Below, in pieces: positions 44,203 to 51,456 of a stretch of DNA of 64,000 nucleotides; position 1 is the first letter of the stretch, and the number at the start of each line of letters is the position of its first letter. The translations under genes and the position numbers were made by a program. Under the pieces are notes generated by a model that was not told where the DNA came from, ran no database searches, and saw only the letters and a list, made by a program, of their open reading frames with translations. The stretch comes from Methylotenera_A sp046594915 (GTDB lineage: Bacteria; Pseudomonadota; Gammaproteobacteria; Burkholderiales; Methylophilaceae): positions 1-64,000 of the forward strand of contig JBKJRC010000014.1 in NCBI GenBank assembly GCA_046594915.1, in the 5' to 3' direction.

Positions 44203-44526
44203 ATGGCAATTACATTGACACAAACCGCTGCAAGCCGCGTTGAAAAATTTCTGGCCAATCGTGGCAAAGGTATTGGATTGCGCTTGGGCGTTAAAACCAC
44301 AGGTTGCTCTGGCATGGCTTATACACTTGAATTTGTAGATGACATGCAGCCTGAAGACATGGCATTTAATAGCCATGGCGTACAAGTTATTGTCGACCCA
44401 AAAAGTCTTGCCTACATTGATGGCACAGAACTCGATTTTACTAAAGAGGGCTTAAACGAAGGTTTTAAGTTTAATAATCCTAACGTAAAAGATGAGTGCG
44501 GTTGCGGCGAAAGCTTTACAGTGTGA
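44203..44526 (+). CDS. iscA: Iron-sulfur assembly protein IscA
   Basis: 107 residues. The metal ligands Cys35 (TTGCSGMAY), Cys99 and Cys101 (DECGCGESF) are present. IscA is an A-type carrier that delivers iron or clusters to apo-proteins. The gene overlaps the GTG start of hscB. Confidence 0.96.
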   Translation: MAITLTQTAASRVEKFLANRGKGIGLRLGVKTTGCSGMAYTLEFVDDMQPEDMAFNSHGVQVIVDPKSLAYIDGTELDFTKEGLNEGFKFNNPNVKDECGCGESFTV

Positions 44527-45074
44527 GTGCTTTAAATATTGGTGTTGGTGCAAATAATACTTATTTTGAATTGTTTGGCTTAACACCACAATTTGACATA
44601 AACCTTGTAACATTAGAAACAAATTACCGCAGCGTTCAATCTGCAAGCCATCCTGATCGTTTTGTTACTGCATCACCGGCTGAGAAATTACGCTCAATGC
44701 AAACTGCTACGTTGGCGAATGAGGCTTATCAAACCTTAAAAAATCCAGCTGATCGTGCAAAATATGTGTTAGCGCTGCAAGGCGTTGATGCGGTAGCTGA
44801 AACCAACACAACCATGCCAGCCGAATTTTTAATGCAGCAAATGGAATGGCGTGAGGCAATAGATGATGCAAAACAAACCAATAATATTGAGGCATTGGAT
44901 GCACTATTAAGCGAAATGCAACAAGAAGCCCGCATTTTACAAACAGAGTTAACCGAATTAATTGATGTAAAAAAAAATCTGCCGCTAGCCCTTGAAGCTA
45001 CGCGCAAACTCATTTTTATCGATAAAGTATGCGCTGACATCCGTAAAATTATTGAACATCTGCATGCATCTTAA
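44523..45074 (+). CDS. hscB: Co-chaperone HscB (Hsc20)
   Basis: 183 residues from a GTG at 44523 that overlaps the iscA stop (GTGTGA). The J-domain holds YFELFGLTPQFDINLVTLETNYRS and HPD in SASHPDRFVT. The C-terminal three-helix bundle binds IscU. It stimulates HscA ATPase activity. A GTG 27 nt upstream is possible but unlikely. Confidence 0.92.
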   Translation: MSALNIGVGANNTYFELFGLTPQFDINLVTLETNYRSVQSASHPDRFVTASPAEKLRSMQTATLANEAYQTLKNPADRAKYVLALQGVDAVAETNTTMPAEFLMQQMEWREAIDDAKQTNNIEALDALLSEMQQEARILQTELTELIDVKKNLPLALEATRKLIFIDKVCADIRKIIEHLHAS

Positions 45075-45116
45075 CAAGCTGTATTTTAATCTGCGCATTA
45101 ACATTTAACTTTAATC

Positions 45117-46994
45117 ATGGCACTTTTACAAATATCCGAACCAGGTCAATATAGCGCACCGCACCAACATAAATTGGCAGTGGGCATTGATTTAGGCACC
45201 ACTAATTCATTGGTTGCTACCTTGCGTAGCGGCATGAGCAGCGTGTTAGCTGATGATGACGGCCATGCATTATTACCCAGCGTTGTGCGCTATTTAGCGG
45301 ACGGCACAATTGATGTGGGTTATGAAGCACAGGCGGCGCAGTCAATTGATCCTGCAAATACTATCGTGTCAGCCAAGCGTTTTATGGGACGCGGATTAAC
45401 AGAAATTGATGTGTCAAATCAGCCTTATCATTTTGTTGACAGCGATAAAATGGTGCAAATTCAAACCCGCGCAGGCATCAAAAGCCCCGTAGAAATCTCT
45501 GCTGAAATTTTAAAGGCACTCAAAACACGGGCCGAAAAATCGTTTGGCTTAGCAGAAAATAGTTCTGAGCTAGTTGGTGCAGTTATCACTGTACCTGCTT
45601 ATTTTGACGATGCACAGCGCCAAGCTACCAAAGACGCGGCACGCTTAGCTGGCTTAAACGTATTGCGATTATTGAACGAACCGACTGCTGCCGCCGTTGC
45701 ATACGGTTTAGATAACGGCGTTGAAGGCACTTACGTGATTTATGATTTGGGCGGCGGCACGTTTGATATTTCTATATTAAAACTCAGCAAAGGCGTGTTT
45801 GAAGTATTAAGCATCAATGGTGACAGCGCACTGGGCGGCGATGATTTTGACCGTCGCATTTTTTGCTGGGTATTAGAACAATCACAATGCCAGCCTTTGA
45901 ATGCAAACGATACACGACTTTTATTAACCAAAGCGCGTGAAGCAAAAGAATGGCTGACCGACCACGCAAATGCACAAATTACCAGTGTATTAACCACTGG
46001 CGAAGGGATTGATTTAAGCTTAAGTGCCAAAAAATTCAATGAGTTAACCCAAACTTTGGTGGCAAAAACGCTTAACCCAACCAAAAAGGCATTGCGCGAT
46101 GCAGGGCTGACTATTGACGACATTAAAGGCGTGGTCATGGTAGGTGGCGCGACGCGCATGCCGCAAATACGTTTGGCAGTAGCCGATTTTTTTAAGCAAA
46201 CACCATTAACCAATTTAGACCCTGATAAAGTGGTGGCACTAGGTGCCGCCATACAAGCCAATACGCTGGCTGGCAATAAGAGCGATGCCGATTTATTATT
46301 ACTGGATGTAATACCACTGTCGCTGGGGTTAGAAACCATGGGCGGCTTGGTCGAAAAAGTCATTCCGCGCAACAGCACTTTGCCGATTGCGCGCGCGCAA
46401 GAATTTACCACGTTTAAAGATGGTCAAACCGCCATGAGCATTCATGTGCTGCAAGGTGAGCGCGAACTGGTGACTGATTGCCGCTCGCTTGCCAAATTTG
46501 AATTGCGCGGTATTCCGCCAATGGTAGCAGGTGCGGCGCGCATTAGAGTGACTTTTACGGTAGATGCTGATGGCTTATTAAGCGTTTCGGCGCGCGAAAT
46601 CACGCAAAATATTGAGGCGAATATTGTGGTTAAACCAAGTTACGGTTTAAGTGAAGAGCAAATATTAAGCATGCTACAAAGTAGCTTTGGTGCGGCAGAA
46701 ACTGACAAACAAGCGCGCGCTTTGGCAGAAGCAAAAGTGGATGCTGGCAGCTTGATATTAGCGATTAAAGCAGCGTTGCAGCAAGACGCTTCATTATTGA
46801 CTGCTAATGAGTCAAGCGCAATTGAGGCACAATTAAATGCGCTGGAACAGCTTGTTCTTGGCTTGGATGCAGATGCGATTTATGCAGCAACTGAAGCCTT
46901 GAATTTAGCCACCGAGACGTTTGCCGCAAAACGCATGGATGCCAGTGTGAATCGTGCGTTGGCAGGTAAAAATATTGAGCGTTTAAATTTATAA
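45117..46994 (+). CDS. hscA: Chaperone HscA (Hsc66)
   Basis: 625 residues of an Hsp70. The ATPase block GIDLGTTNSLVATLRSG near residue 24, YDLGGGTFDISILKLS near 204 and the substrate domain from about 400 are typical. It uses ATP to release clusters from IscU bearing LPPVK. No distinctive deletion is seen. A hairpin and 15-nt repeats separate it from fdx. Confidence 0.96.
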   Translation: MALLQISEPGQYSAPHQHKLAVGIDLGTTNSLVATLRSGMSSVLADDDGHALLPSVVRYLADGTIDVGYEAQAAQSIDPANTIVSAKRFMGRGLTEIDVSNQPYHFVDSDKMVQIQTRAGIKSPVEISAEILKALKTRAEKSFGLAENSSELVGAVITVPAYFDDAQRQATKDAARLAGLNVLRLLNEPTAAAVAYGLDNGVEGTYVIYDLGGGTFDISILKLSKGVFEVLSINGDSALGGDDFDRRIFCWVLEQSQCQPLNANDTRLLLTKAREAKEWLTDHANAQITSVLTTGEGIDLSLSAKKFNELTQTLVAKTLNPTKKALRDAGLTIDDIKGVVMVGGATRMPQIRLAVADFFKQTPLTNLDPDKVVALGAAIQANTLAGNKSDADLLLLDVIPLSLGLETMGGLVEKVIPRNSTLPIARAQEFTTFKDGQTAMSIHVLQGERELVTDCRSLAKFELRGIPPMVAGAARIRVTFTVDADGLLSVSAREITQNIEANIVVKPSYGLSEEQILSMLQSSFGAAETDKQARALAEAKVDAGSLILAIKAALQQDASLLTANESSAIEAQLNALEQLVLGLDADAIYAATEALNLATETFAAKRMDASVNRALAGKNIERLNL

Positions 46995-47035
46995 TCAGAA
47001 AAACAGTTTAACTTTAACGCAATTGCGTTGTAGCC

Positions 47036-47062
47036 GCTAAAAATCAAACGCTGATTTTTAGC
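47036..47062. other. Stem-loop between hscA and fdx
   Basis: A perfect 11-bp stem, GCTAAAAATCA (47036-47046) and TGATTTTTAGC (47052-47062), with loop AACGC. It lacks a T-run immediately after the stem on the plus strand, so it is a possible mRNA processing or attenuation element and not a clear terminator. Confidence 0.6.
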
Positions 47063-47074
47063 TTGATAGTAATT

Positions 47075-47130
47075 AGCAATATGCAACCCAGGAATATAGA
47101 ACTCAGCAATATGGAACTCAGGAATTAACA
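47075..47130 (+). repeat. 15-nt tandem repeats ending in the ribosome binding site of fdx
   Basis: Units at 47075-47089, 47090-47104 and 47105-47119 share an AG(C/G)AATAT(G/A)xAACxC pattern. A partial unit (AGGAATTAACA) runs up to the fdx ATG at 47131. The last unit supplies the Shine-Dalgarno AGGA. Confidence 0.75.
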
Positions 47131-47472
47131 ATGCCACAAATTATCGTACTGCCACATGTAGAGCTGTGCCCCGATGGCGCGGCTTTTGAAGCCAAAGAAG
47201 GCGATTCTATCTGCCAAAATTTGCTAGATAACCACATTGATATGGATCATGCTTGTGATCAAGTATGCGCTTGCACCACTTGCCACGTTATCGTGCGCGA
47301 AGGTTACAAAACCTTGAATCCTGCCGAAGATAAAGAAGATGATTTGCTAGATAAAGCGTGGGGATTAGAACCGCAGTCACGCTTATCTTGCCAGGCAATT
47401 GTGGGCACTACCGATTTGGTGATAGAGATTCCTAAATATTCAATCAATATGGCAAAAGAAGGCCATCGTTAG
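47131..47472 (+). CDS. fdx: [2Fe-2S] ferredoxin, isc type
   Basis: 113 residues. The cluster ligands Cys42, Cys48, Cys51 and Cys87 (HACDQVCACTTC, SRLSCQAIV) are at the same numbers as in E. coli Fdx. It donates electrons in Fe-S cluster assembly. No iscX follows. The next gene is convergent. Confidence 0.96.
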   Translation: MPQIIVLPHVELCPDGAAFEAKEGDSICQNLLDNHIDMDHACDQVCACTTCHVIVREGYKTLNPAEDKEDDLLDKAWGLEPQSRLSCQAIVGTTDLVIEIPKYSINMAKEGHR

Positions 47473-47535
47473 CATTTAGTTAACCACTTAATTAGCTTGA
47501 AAACTAAATGCTGACAAACAGTTAAAATACTAGAA

Positions 47536-48174
47536 TCAAAATATTAGCGTGTCTTCTAAAAAGTCGACTCTGCCAGTGTGAAAGTTGAATACCGCACCAA
47601 TCATACCAATCTGCTTATTGGTGATTTGTTGATCGATAATATCGCTGCAGCGGATAATCGTATCAATCTGATATTGCACATTTAATTTAACAACTTTGTT
47701 TAAAAAATCTTTGTTGCTAGAGCTTCTATCTTTAAGTTCTTCTGTTTCAAACCTAAGACAAGGTCTAATCATATTGACAATTTCGCCAATATGGCCTTCT
47801 TTAAAATCATCACAAGCTGCTTGCACTGCGCCGCATCCTGTATGACCCATTACAACGATGAGTTTACTGTCCAAATACTTGGTGCTGTATTCCAAAGAGC
47901 CAATGGCTTTATCTGACGCAATATTCCCAGCCAAGCGCACACTAAAAACATCGCCTAAAGCCTGATCAAATATCAACTCAACAGGCGCTCGCGAATCTGC
48001 ACAGCTTAAAAATGACGTAAATGGATGCTGTTTTTCTTTTGTAATATCTAGCAAGCTTTTTAAATCTTTTTTTTCTGTTTCGTTATTGATAAAACGCTCA
48101 TTGCCCGCCATTAAAATGTCAAAAGCTTCTTGGGGTGTCATTTTGTCACGGTTTAATAAAGGGTGCTTATACAT
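47536..48174 (-). CDS. Beta-class carbonic anhydrase
   Basis: 212 residues with zinc ligands Cys58, His111 and Cys114 and the Asp60-Arg62 dyad, in SCADSRAPVELIFD and GHTGCGAVQAA. It interconverts CO2 and bicarbonate. It sits 59 nt downstream of a SulP transporter on the same strand, which suggests a shared bicarbonate/CO2 function. The gene is convergent with fdx. Confidence 0.92.
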   Translation of the reverse strand: MYKHPLLNRDKMTPQEAFDILMAGNERFINNETEKKDLKSLLDITKEKQHPFTSFLSCADSRAPVELIFDQALGDVFSVRLAGNIASDKAIGSLEYSTKYLDSKLIVVMGHTGCGAVQAACDDFKEGHIGEIVNMIRPCLRFETEELKDRSSSNKDFLNKVVKLNVQYQIDTIIRCSDIIDQQITNKQIGMIGAVFNFHTGRVDFLEDTLIF

Positions 48175-48233
48175 AACGCTCTCTTTCTTTTAAAGTGGAT
48201 TTTTTGCATCAAGTTGCTAGTTAAGTGTTGCCA

Positions 48234-49811
48234 TTAAGACGTAGGCGAAACAAAACCGATGGTTTCTACTTCGATATTCTTCAGTTTAGCGTGCAATTGA
48301 TAATCGCGAATAAATTCCGCCACATCATAGGCAATCGATTTTGATTGACTGCAGTCGATCACTACTTTTGAATTGGCAGGAATCTCTTCCAAAACTTGAA
48401 GGATGCTCGCTTTATTAAAAAACGACACTTCTTCGGCCAACACAATATGGTGAAGTGTTACACCGTTATGCATTGTTTGCGTATCTTTTAGGTAGTGTGA
48501 GTTTCTATAACTATGATGCAACGTGAAAAATACACCCATCACCATACCAATCGCAATACCAGTCAATAAATCAGTTAACAGAATGGCCACAATCGTCGCA
48601 ATAAACGGTACAAACTGTTCCCACCCCAATTTATACATATTGGCAAATAAACTTGGCTTGGCTAATTTATAACCGACCATAATCAGAATCGCTGCCAGAC
48701 TGGCTAGCGGAATCATATTCAGCATACTGGCAATGGTGATAGCGCTTAGCAGCAACCAAAAACCATGCAAGATAGCAGACATTTTAGTTTTAGCGCCAAA
48801 AGTAATATTAGCTGAACTGCGTACAATGACCTGTGTAATTGGCAAACCGCCTATCAGGCCTGAAATCAAATTGCCTAAACCCTGTGCTTTTAATTCACGA
48901 TTAGTCGGCGTAACGCGTTTAATCGGATCAAGCTTATCCGTCGCTTCAACACACAGTAACGTTTCTAAACTGGCGACAATTGCGATGACGACTCCTAGTT
49001 TATAGACCTCTATATTGGTTAACTGTGAAAAATCGGGGAAAGTAAATTGGCCTAAAAATTCGGTTAAGTTATTGGCCACAGGCAAACTGACAATTTGATT
49101 TTCAGACAAACTAAAATTCAATGCATTTATTTGGAAGAGATAATTAAATAAGATGCCCACTAGCACAACGACAATTGGTCCTTGCAGTATTCCAAATACG
49201 CGATGTTTCTTGATTAGAACCGCGTCCCAAAATATCAAAATCGCGATTGATATAGCTGCAATCAACGAGGCGCCAGGCGTCAACAAACTCCAAGCATCCA
49301 TCAGCGTCGAAAACGTGTTGCTACCATCTGCTTTTGCAAAAGACTCATCCCCTTCAAAATCCAAATCGTAACCAAGCGCATGCGGAATTTGCTTTAAAAT
49401 AATTAGCAAACCAATACCAGTGAGCATGCCTTTGATGACAGAGGAAGGCACGAAATACGCAATAAATCCCGCTTTTAAGAACCCTAAAGCTAGCTGAATA
49501 AGACCAGCTACTACAACAGCCAGTAAAAATGTTTCAAAAGAACCGAGCGCGCCGATTGCAGTTAATACGATCACCGCCAAACCTGCCGCTGGGCCACTTA
49601 CCCCAAGTTGCGAACCACTTGCCATACCAACAACAATACCACCAATAATGCCGGCAATAATCCCTGAAAATAGCGGCGCACCTGACGCAAGAGCAATGCC
49701 TAAACAGAGTGGAAGTGCGACGAAGAAAACAACAATGCTTGCGGGTAAATCACTTTTTATTTCTTTAAACCAAGCTTGATAATTCAATTGATTACCCCTG
49801 AATAATGACAA
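48234..49811 (-). CDS. SulP-family anion transporter with C-terminal STAS-like domain
   Basis: 525 residues with about eleven transmembrane segments. It opens DLPASIVVFFVALPLCLGIA and has GSQLGVSGPAAGLAVIV near residue 66. The cytoplasmic C-terminal 90 residues resemble a short STAS domain (SKVVIDCSQSKSIAYDVAEF). The family transports sulfate or bicarbonate. Pairing with carbonic anhydrase favours bicarbonate uptake, by inference. The start is well placed, with AGGGGTAATC upstream. Confidence 0.88.
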   Translation of the reverse strand: MSLFRGNQLNYQAWFKEIKSDLPASIVVFFVALPLCLGIALASGAPLFSGIIAGIIGGIVVGMASGSQLGVSGPAAGLAVIVLTAIGALGSFETFLLAVVVAGLIQLALGFLKAGFIAYFVPSSVIKGMLTGIGLLIILKQIPHALGYDLDFEGDESFAKADGSNTFSTLMDAWSLLTPGASLIAAISIAILIFWDAVLIKKHRVFGILQGPIVVVLVGILFNYLFQINALNFSLSENQIVSLPVANNLTEFLGQFTFPDFSQLTNIEVYKLGVVIAIVASLETLLCVEATDKLDPIKRVTPTNRELKAQGLGNLISGLIGGLPITQVIVRSSANITFGAKTKMSAILHGFWLLLSAITIASMLNMIPLASLAAILIMVGYKLAKPSLFANMYKLGWEQFVPFIATIVAILLTDLLTGIAIGMVMGVFFTLHHSYRNSHYLKDTQTMHNGVTLHHIVLAEEVSFFNKASILQVLEEIPANSKVVIDCSQSKSIAYDVAEFIRDYQLHAKLKNIEVETIGFVSPTS

Positions 49812-49894
49812 TGACTACATGATAGTTTAACAAAAAAAAAGTGCCATTTTGTTACAACGGCGCTTTTAATCGATTAACTAGCCTTTATTTTGTA

Positions 49895-50179
49895 CTAGTC
49901 TGAACTTTTCTCCATGTAAGGTCGTTGCCCTAACATACGGATGCGTAGCTGTTGATGTTTAGTTGGGCCAGTTTTCACTTCACCAGTCTCCTCTTTCACC
50001 AAAGTTGCAGCTTCAAACTCATCTGCCTTATTTGCGTTAGAATCAATTGGTAATTCTTGATAAGGGCGCTTAGATAAGTTTTGATTAATCACATTACTAG
50101 CCTTGTTATCTCCAGCTTCAACTGCGCCAAATGTTAACAATAAAGCCGTTACCAATCCCATTAACTTTTTATTTTTCAC
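49895..50179 (-). CDS. Small exported NLSKRPY-motif protein B
   Basis: 94 residues from a GTG at 50179 preceded by GAGGAGAAAAGG. An ATG eight codons upstream has no such site. The signal peptide is KKLMGLVTALLLTFGAVEAG. The mature part reads NQNLSKRPYQELPIDS, then DEFEAATLVKEE, then LRIRMLGQRPYMEKSSD. It is a paralogue of the gene upstream, sharing NQNLSKRPY and DEFE(A/G)ATLV, and has a second, degenerate motif copy at its C-terminus. I do not recognise the family. The two genes form a tandem pair, 25 nt apart. Confidence 0.75.
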   Translation of the reverse strand: MKNKKLMGLVTALLLTFGAVEAGDNKASNVINQNLSKRPYQELPIDSNANKADEFEAATLVKEETGEVKTGPTKHQQLRIRMLGQRPYMEKSSD

Positions 50180-50203
50180 CCTTTTCTCCTCATCAACATG
50201 CAT

Positions 50204-50473
50204 TTAGTATGAGCGTTTAGATAGGTTATTCATACGCAATATTTGTTGATTTTTATTGACGGCAGCTTCATCTTCGCTCAATTCGCCACGCACCAGTGTT
50301 GCGCCTTCAAATTCGTCCGTTTTCTGATAAGCACTATCTGGAAGCGGTTGATGATATGGGCGTTTTGACAGATTTTGGTTGTGACCATTTTTTGTATACG
50401 TATCAGCATTTGCTACACCTGATACCATCAAAACGACTGTAAAAACGATTACTGCTAAATTTAAACTGTTCAT
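50204..50473 (-). CDS. Small exported NLSKRPY-motif protein A
   Basis: 89 residues from the ATG at 50473, which follows GGAGAAGAGAAA. A longer reading from 50563 lacks a good site. The signal peptide is about 1-23 (SLNLAVIVFTVVLMVSGVANA). The mature protein reads NQNLSKRPYHQPLPDSAYQK, then DEFEGATLVRGELSEDE, and ends with a second motif copy, MNNLSKRSY. It is highly charged, short and exported. Divergent to it stand a LuxR-type regulator, a hybrid kinase and a receiver protein. The function is unknown. Confidence 0.75.
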   Translation of the reverse strand: MNSLNLAVIVFTVVLMVSGVANADTYTKNGHNQNLSKRPYHQPLPDSAYQKTDEFEGATLVRGELSEDEAAVNKNQQILRMNNLSKRSY

Positions 50474-50589
50474 TTTCTCTTCTCCGATTGATCTAGTTGA
50501 ATCACTTAGAGTTGTTATTACTCTAATTGTTTCGGTTTTTACTGCTTTTCTGATGAAGTGCATTGTGCGCGCTGTAAATAAAGTAAAAA

Positions 50590-50607
50590 TCTACCATTAT
50601 AGGTAGA
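50590..50607. promoter_or_regulatory. Perfect 18-bp palindrome between the small proteins and the LuxR gene
   Basis: TCTACCATTATAGGTAGA has perfect 6-bp arms. Its centre reads TATAAT on the minus strand, a possible -10 for the small-protein genes. On the plus strand it covers the expected -35 of the luxR-type gene, whose -10 TATACT is at 50614-50619. This makes it a candidate operator for both directions. Confidence 0.55.
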
Positions 50608-50628
50608 ACGGTATATACTATTCGGCAT

Positions 50629-51420
50629 ATGTCAAGCGACTTACTTAACCACATAGAACAAGCAATATTAGAACAACCTATATTGGAACAGCCAATAAGT
50701 GCGCGCGCGCTAAGGGAAAGCCTTAAGCAAACGCAGGCCAACGATACGCATCTGCGTCTTTACCTTAACCTTGGCCAGCAACTTTTTGAACATGGGTGGG
50801 GCATTGGCGCTTCATCTAGCCTGTTGCATTCGCTGTGTACTTTATTATCGGCGCAACATGCTTTATTGGCGCTAGAAAATTCCGGCAAACTGGTGGTGTT
50901 TAATCAGGTGGGTCAAACCTTGCCGGTTGGCGCGCGCATTCCCATGATGGGCATATTGGCGATGATGCTTAAAAATCCAGTTCGTTTTGCGTTGTATGAA
51001 AATAAAAACACGCAACTGTGGACGCACGGCGTTGTTAACCACCATGAATGTTTGATTCCTATCGCGCTAGGCCAACATGGCAAAGGTATTATTGGATTTT
51101 CTGGCAAAAAACTCACGCTTGGATCGGCGGAAATCGACACGTTACAAGCGCTTACAGGATTAATCGGATTAGCCATATCACAATATCAAGGGCCAGCACG
51201 TAGCGAAGTGGATCAATCGATTTTGGAAACCTTAACACCAAGAGAGCGCGAGATTTTTGCGCTTTTGCCGGCCGGTTTAAGCAATAATGAGCTTGGTGCA
51301 AAGTTAGGTATTGCAACTGGTACGGCTAAAATTCATGTCGAGCGTATTCTAAATAAACTGGGAGTAAAAGACAGAACGCAAGCCGCAGTTAAAGCCGTTG
51401 AATTGGGATACAGATCTTAG
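50629..51420 (+). CDS. LuxR/NarL-type transcriptional regulator with GAF-like sensor region
   Basis: 263 residues. Residues about 50-190 look like a GAF-like domain (LLSAQHALLALENSGKLVVF). The C-terminal HTH spans about 202-258 (LTPREREIFALLPAGLSNNE then GIATGTAKIHVERILNKLGV). No receiver Asp is present, so regulation is probably by a ligand or partner. It is divergent from the NLSKRPY genes and 36 nt upstream of the hybrid kinase. The N-terminus has a short ILEQP duplication. Confidence 0.82.
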   Translation: MSSDLLNHIEQAILEQPILEQPISARALRESLKQTQANDTHLRLYLNLGQQLFEHGWGIGASSSLLHSLCTLLSAQHALLALENSGKLVVFNQVGQTLPVGARIPMMGILAMMLKNPVRFALYENKNTQLWTHGVVNHHECLIPIALGQHGKGIIGFSGKKLTLGSAEIDTLQALTGLIGLAISQYQGPARSEVDQSILETLTPREREIFALLPAGLSNNELGAKLGIATGTAKIHVERILNKLGVKDRTQAAVKAVELGYRS

Positions 51421-51456
51421 AGTGAGCCTAAGCTTAAATCTTAATACGCATTTATC

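Noticed and set aside
45740..46411. 223-codon open frame on the minus strand inside hscA
   Set aside because: It is antisense to a well-conserved Hsp70 gene, with no signal, domain or ribosome binding site.
47472..47511. 11-bp inverted repeat between fdx and the carbonic anhydrase gene as a terminator
   Set aside because: The stem is AT-rich with a 20-nt loop and no T-run, so it is too weak to call.
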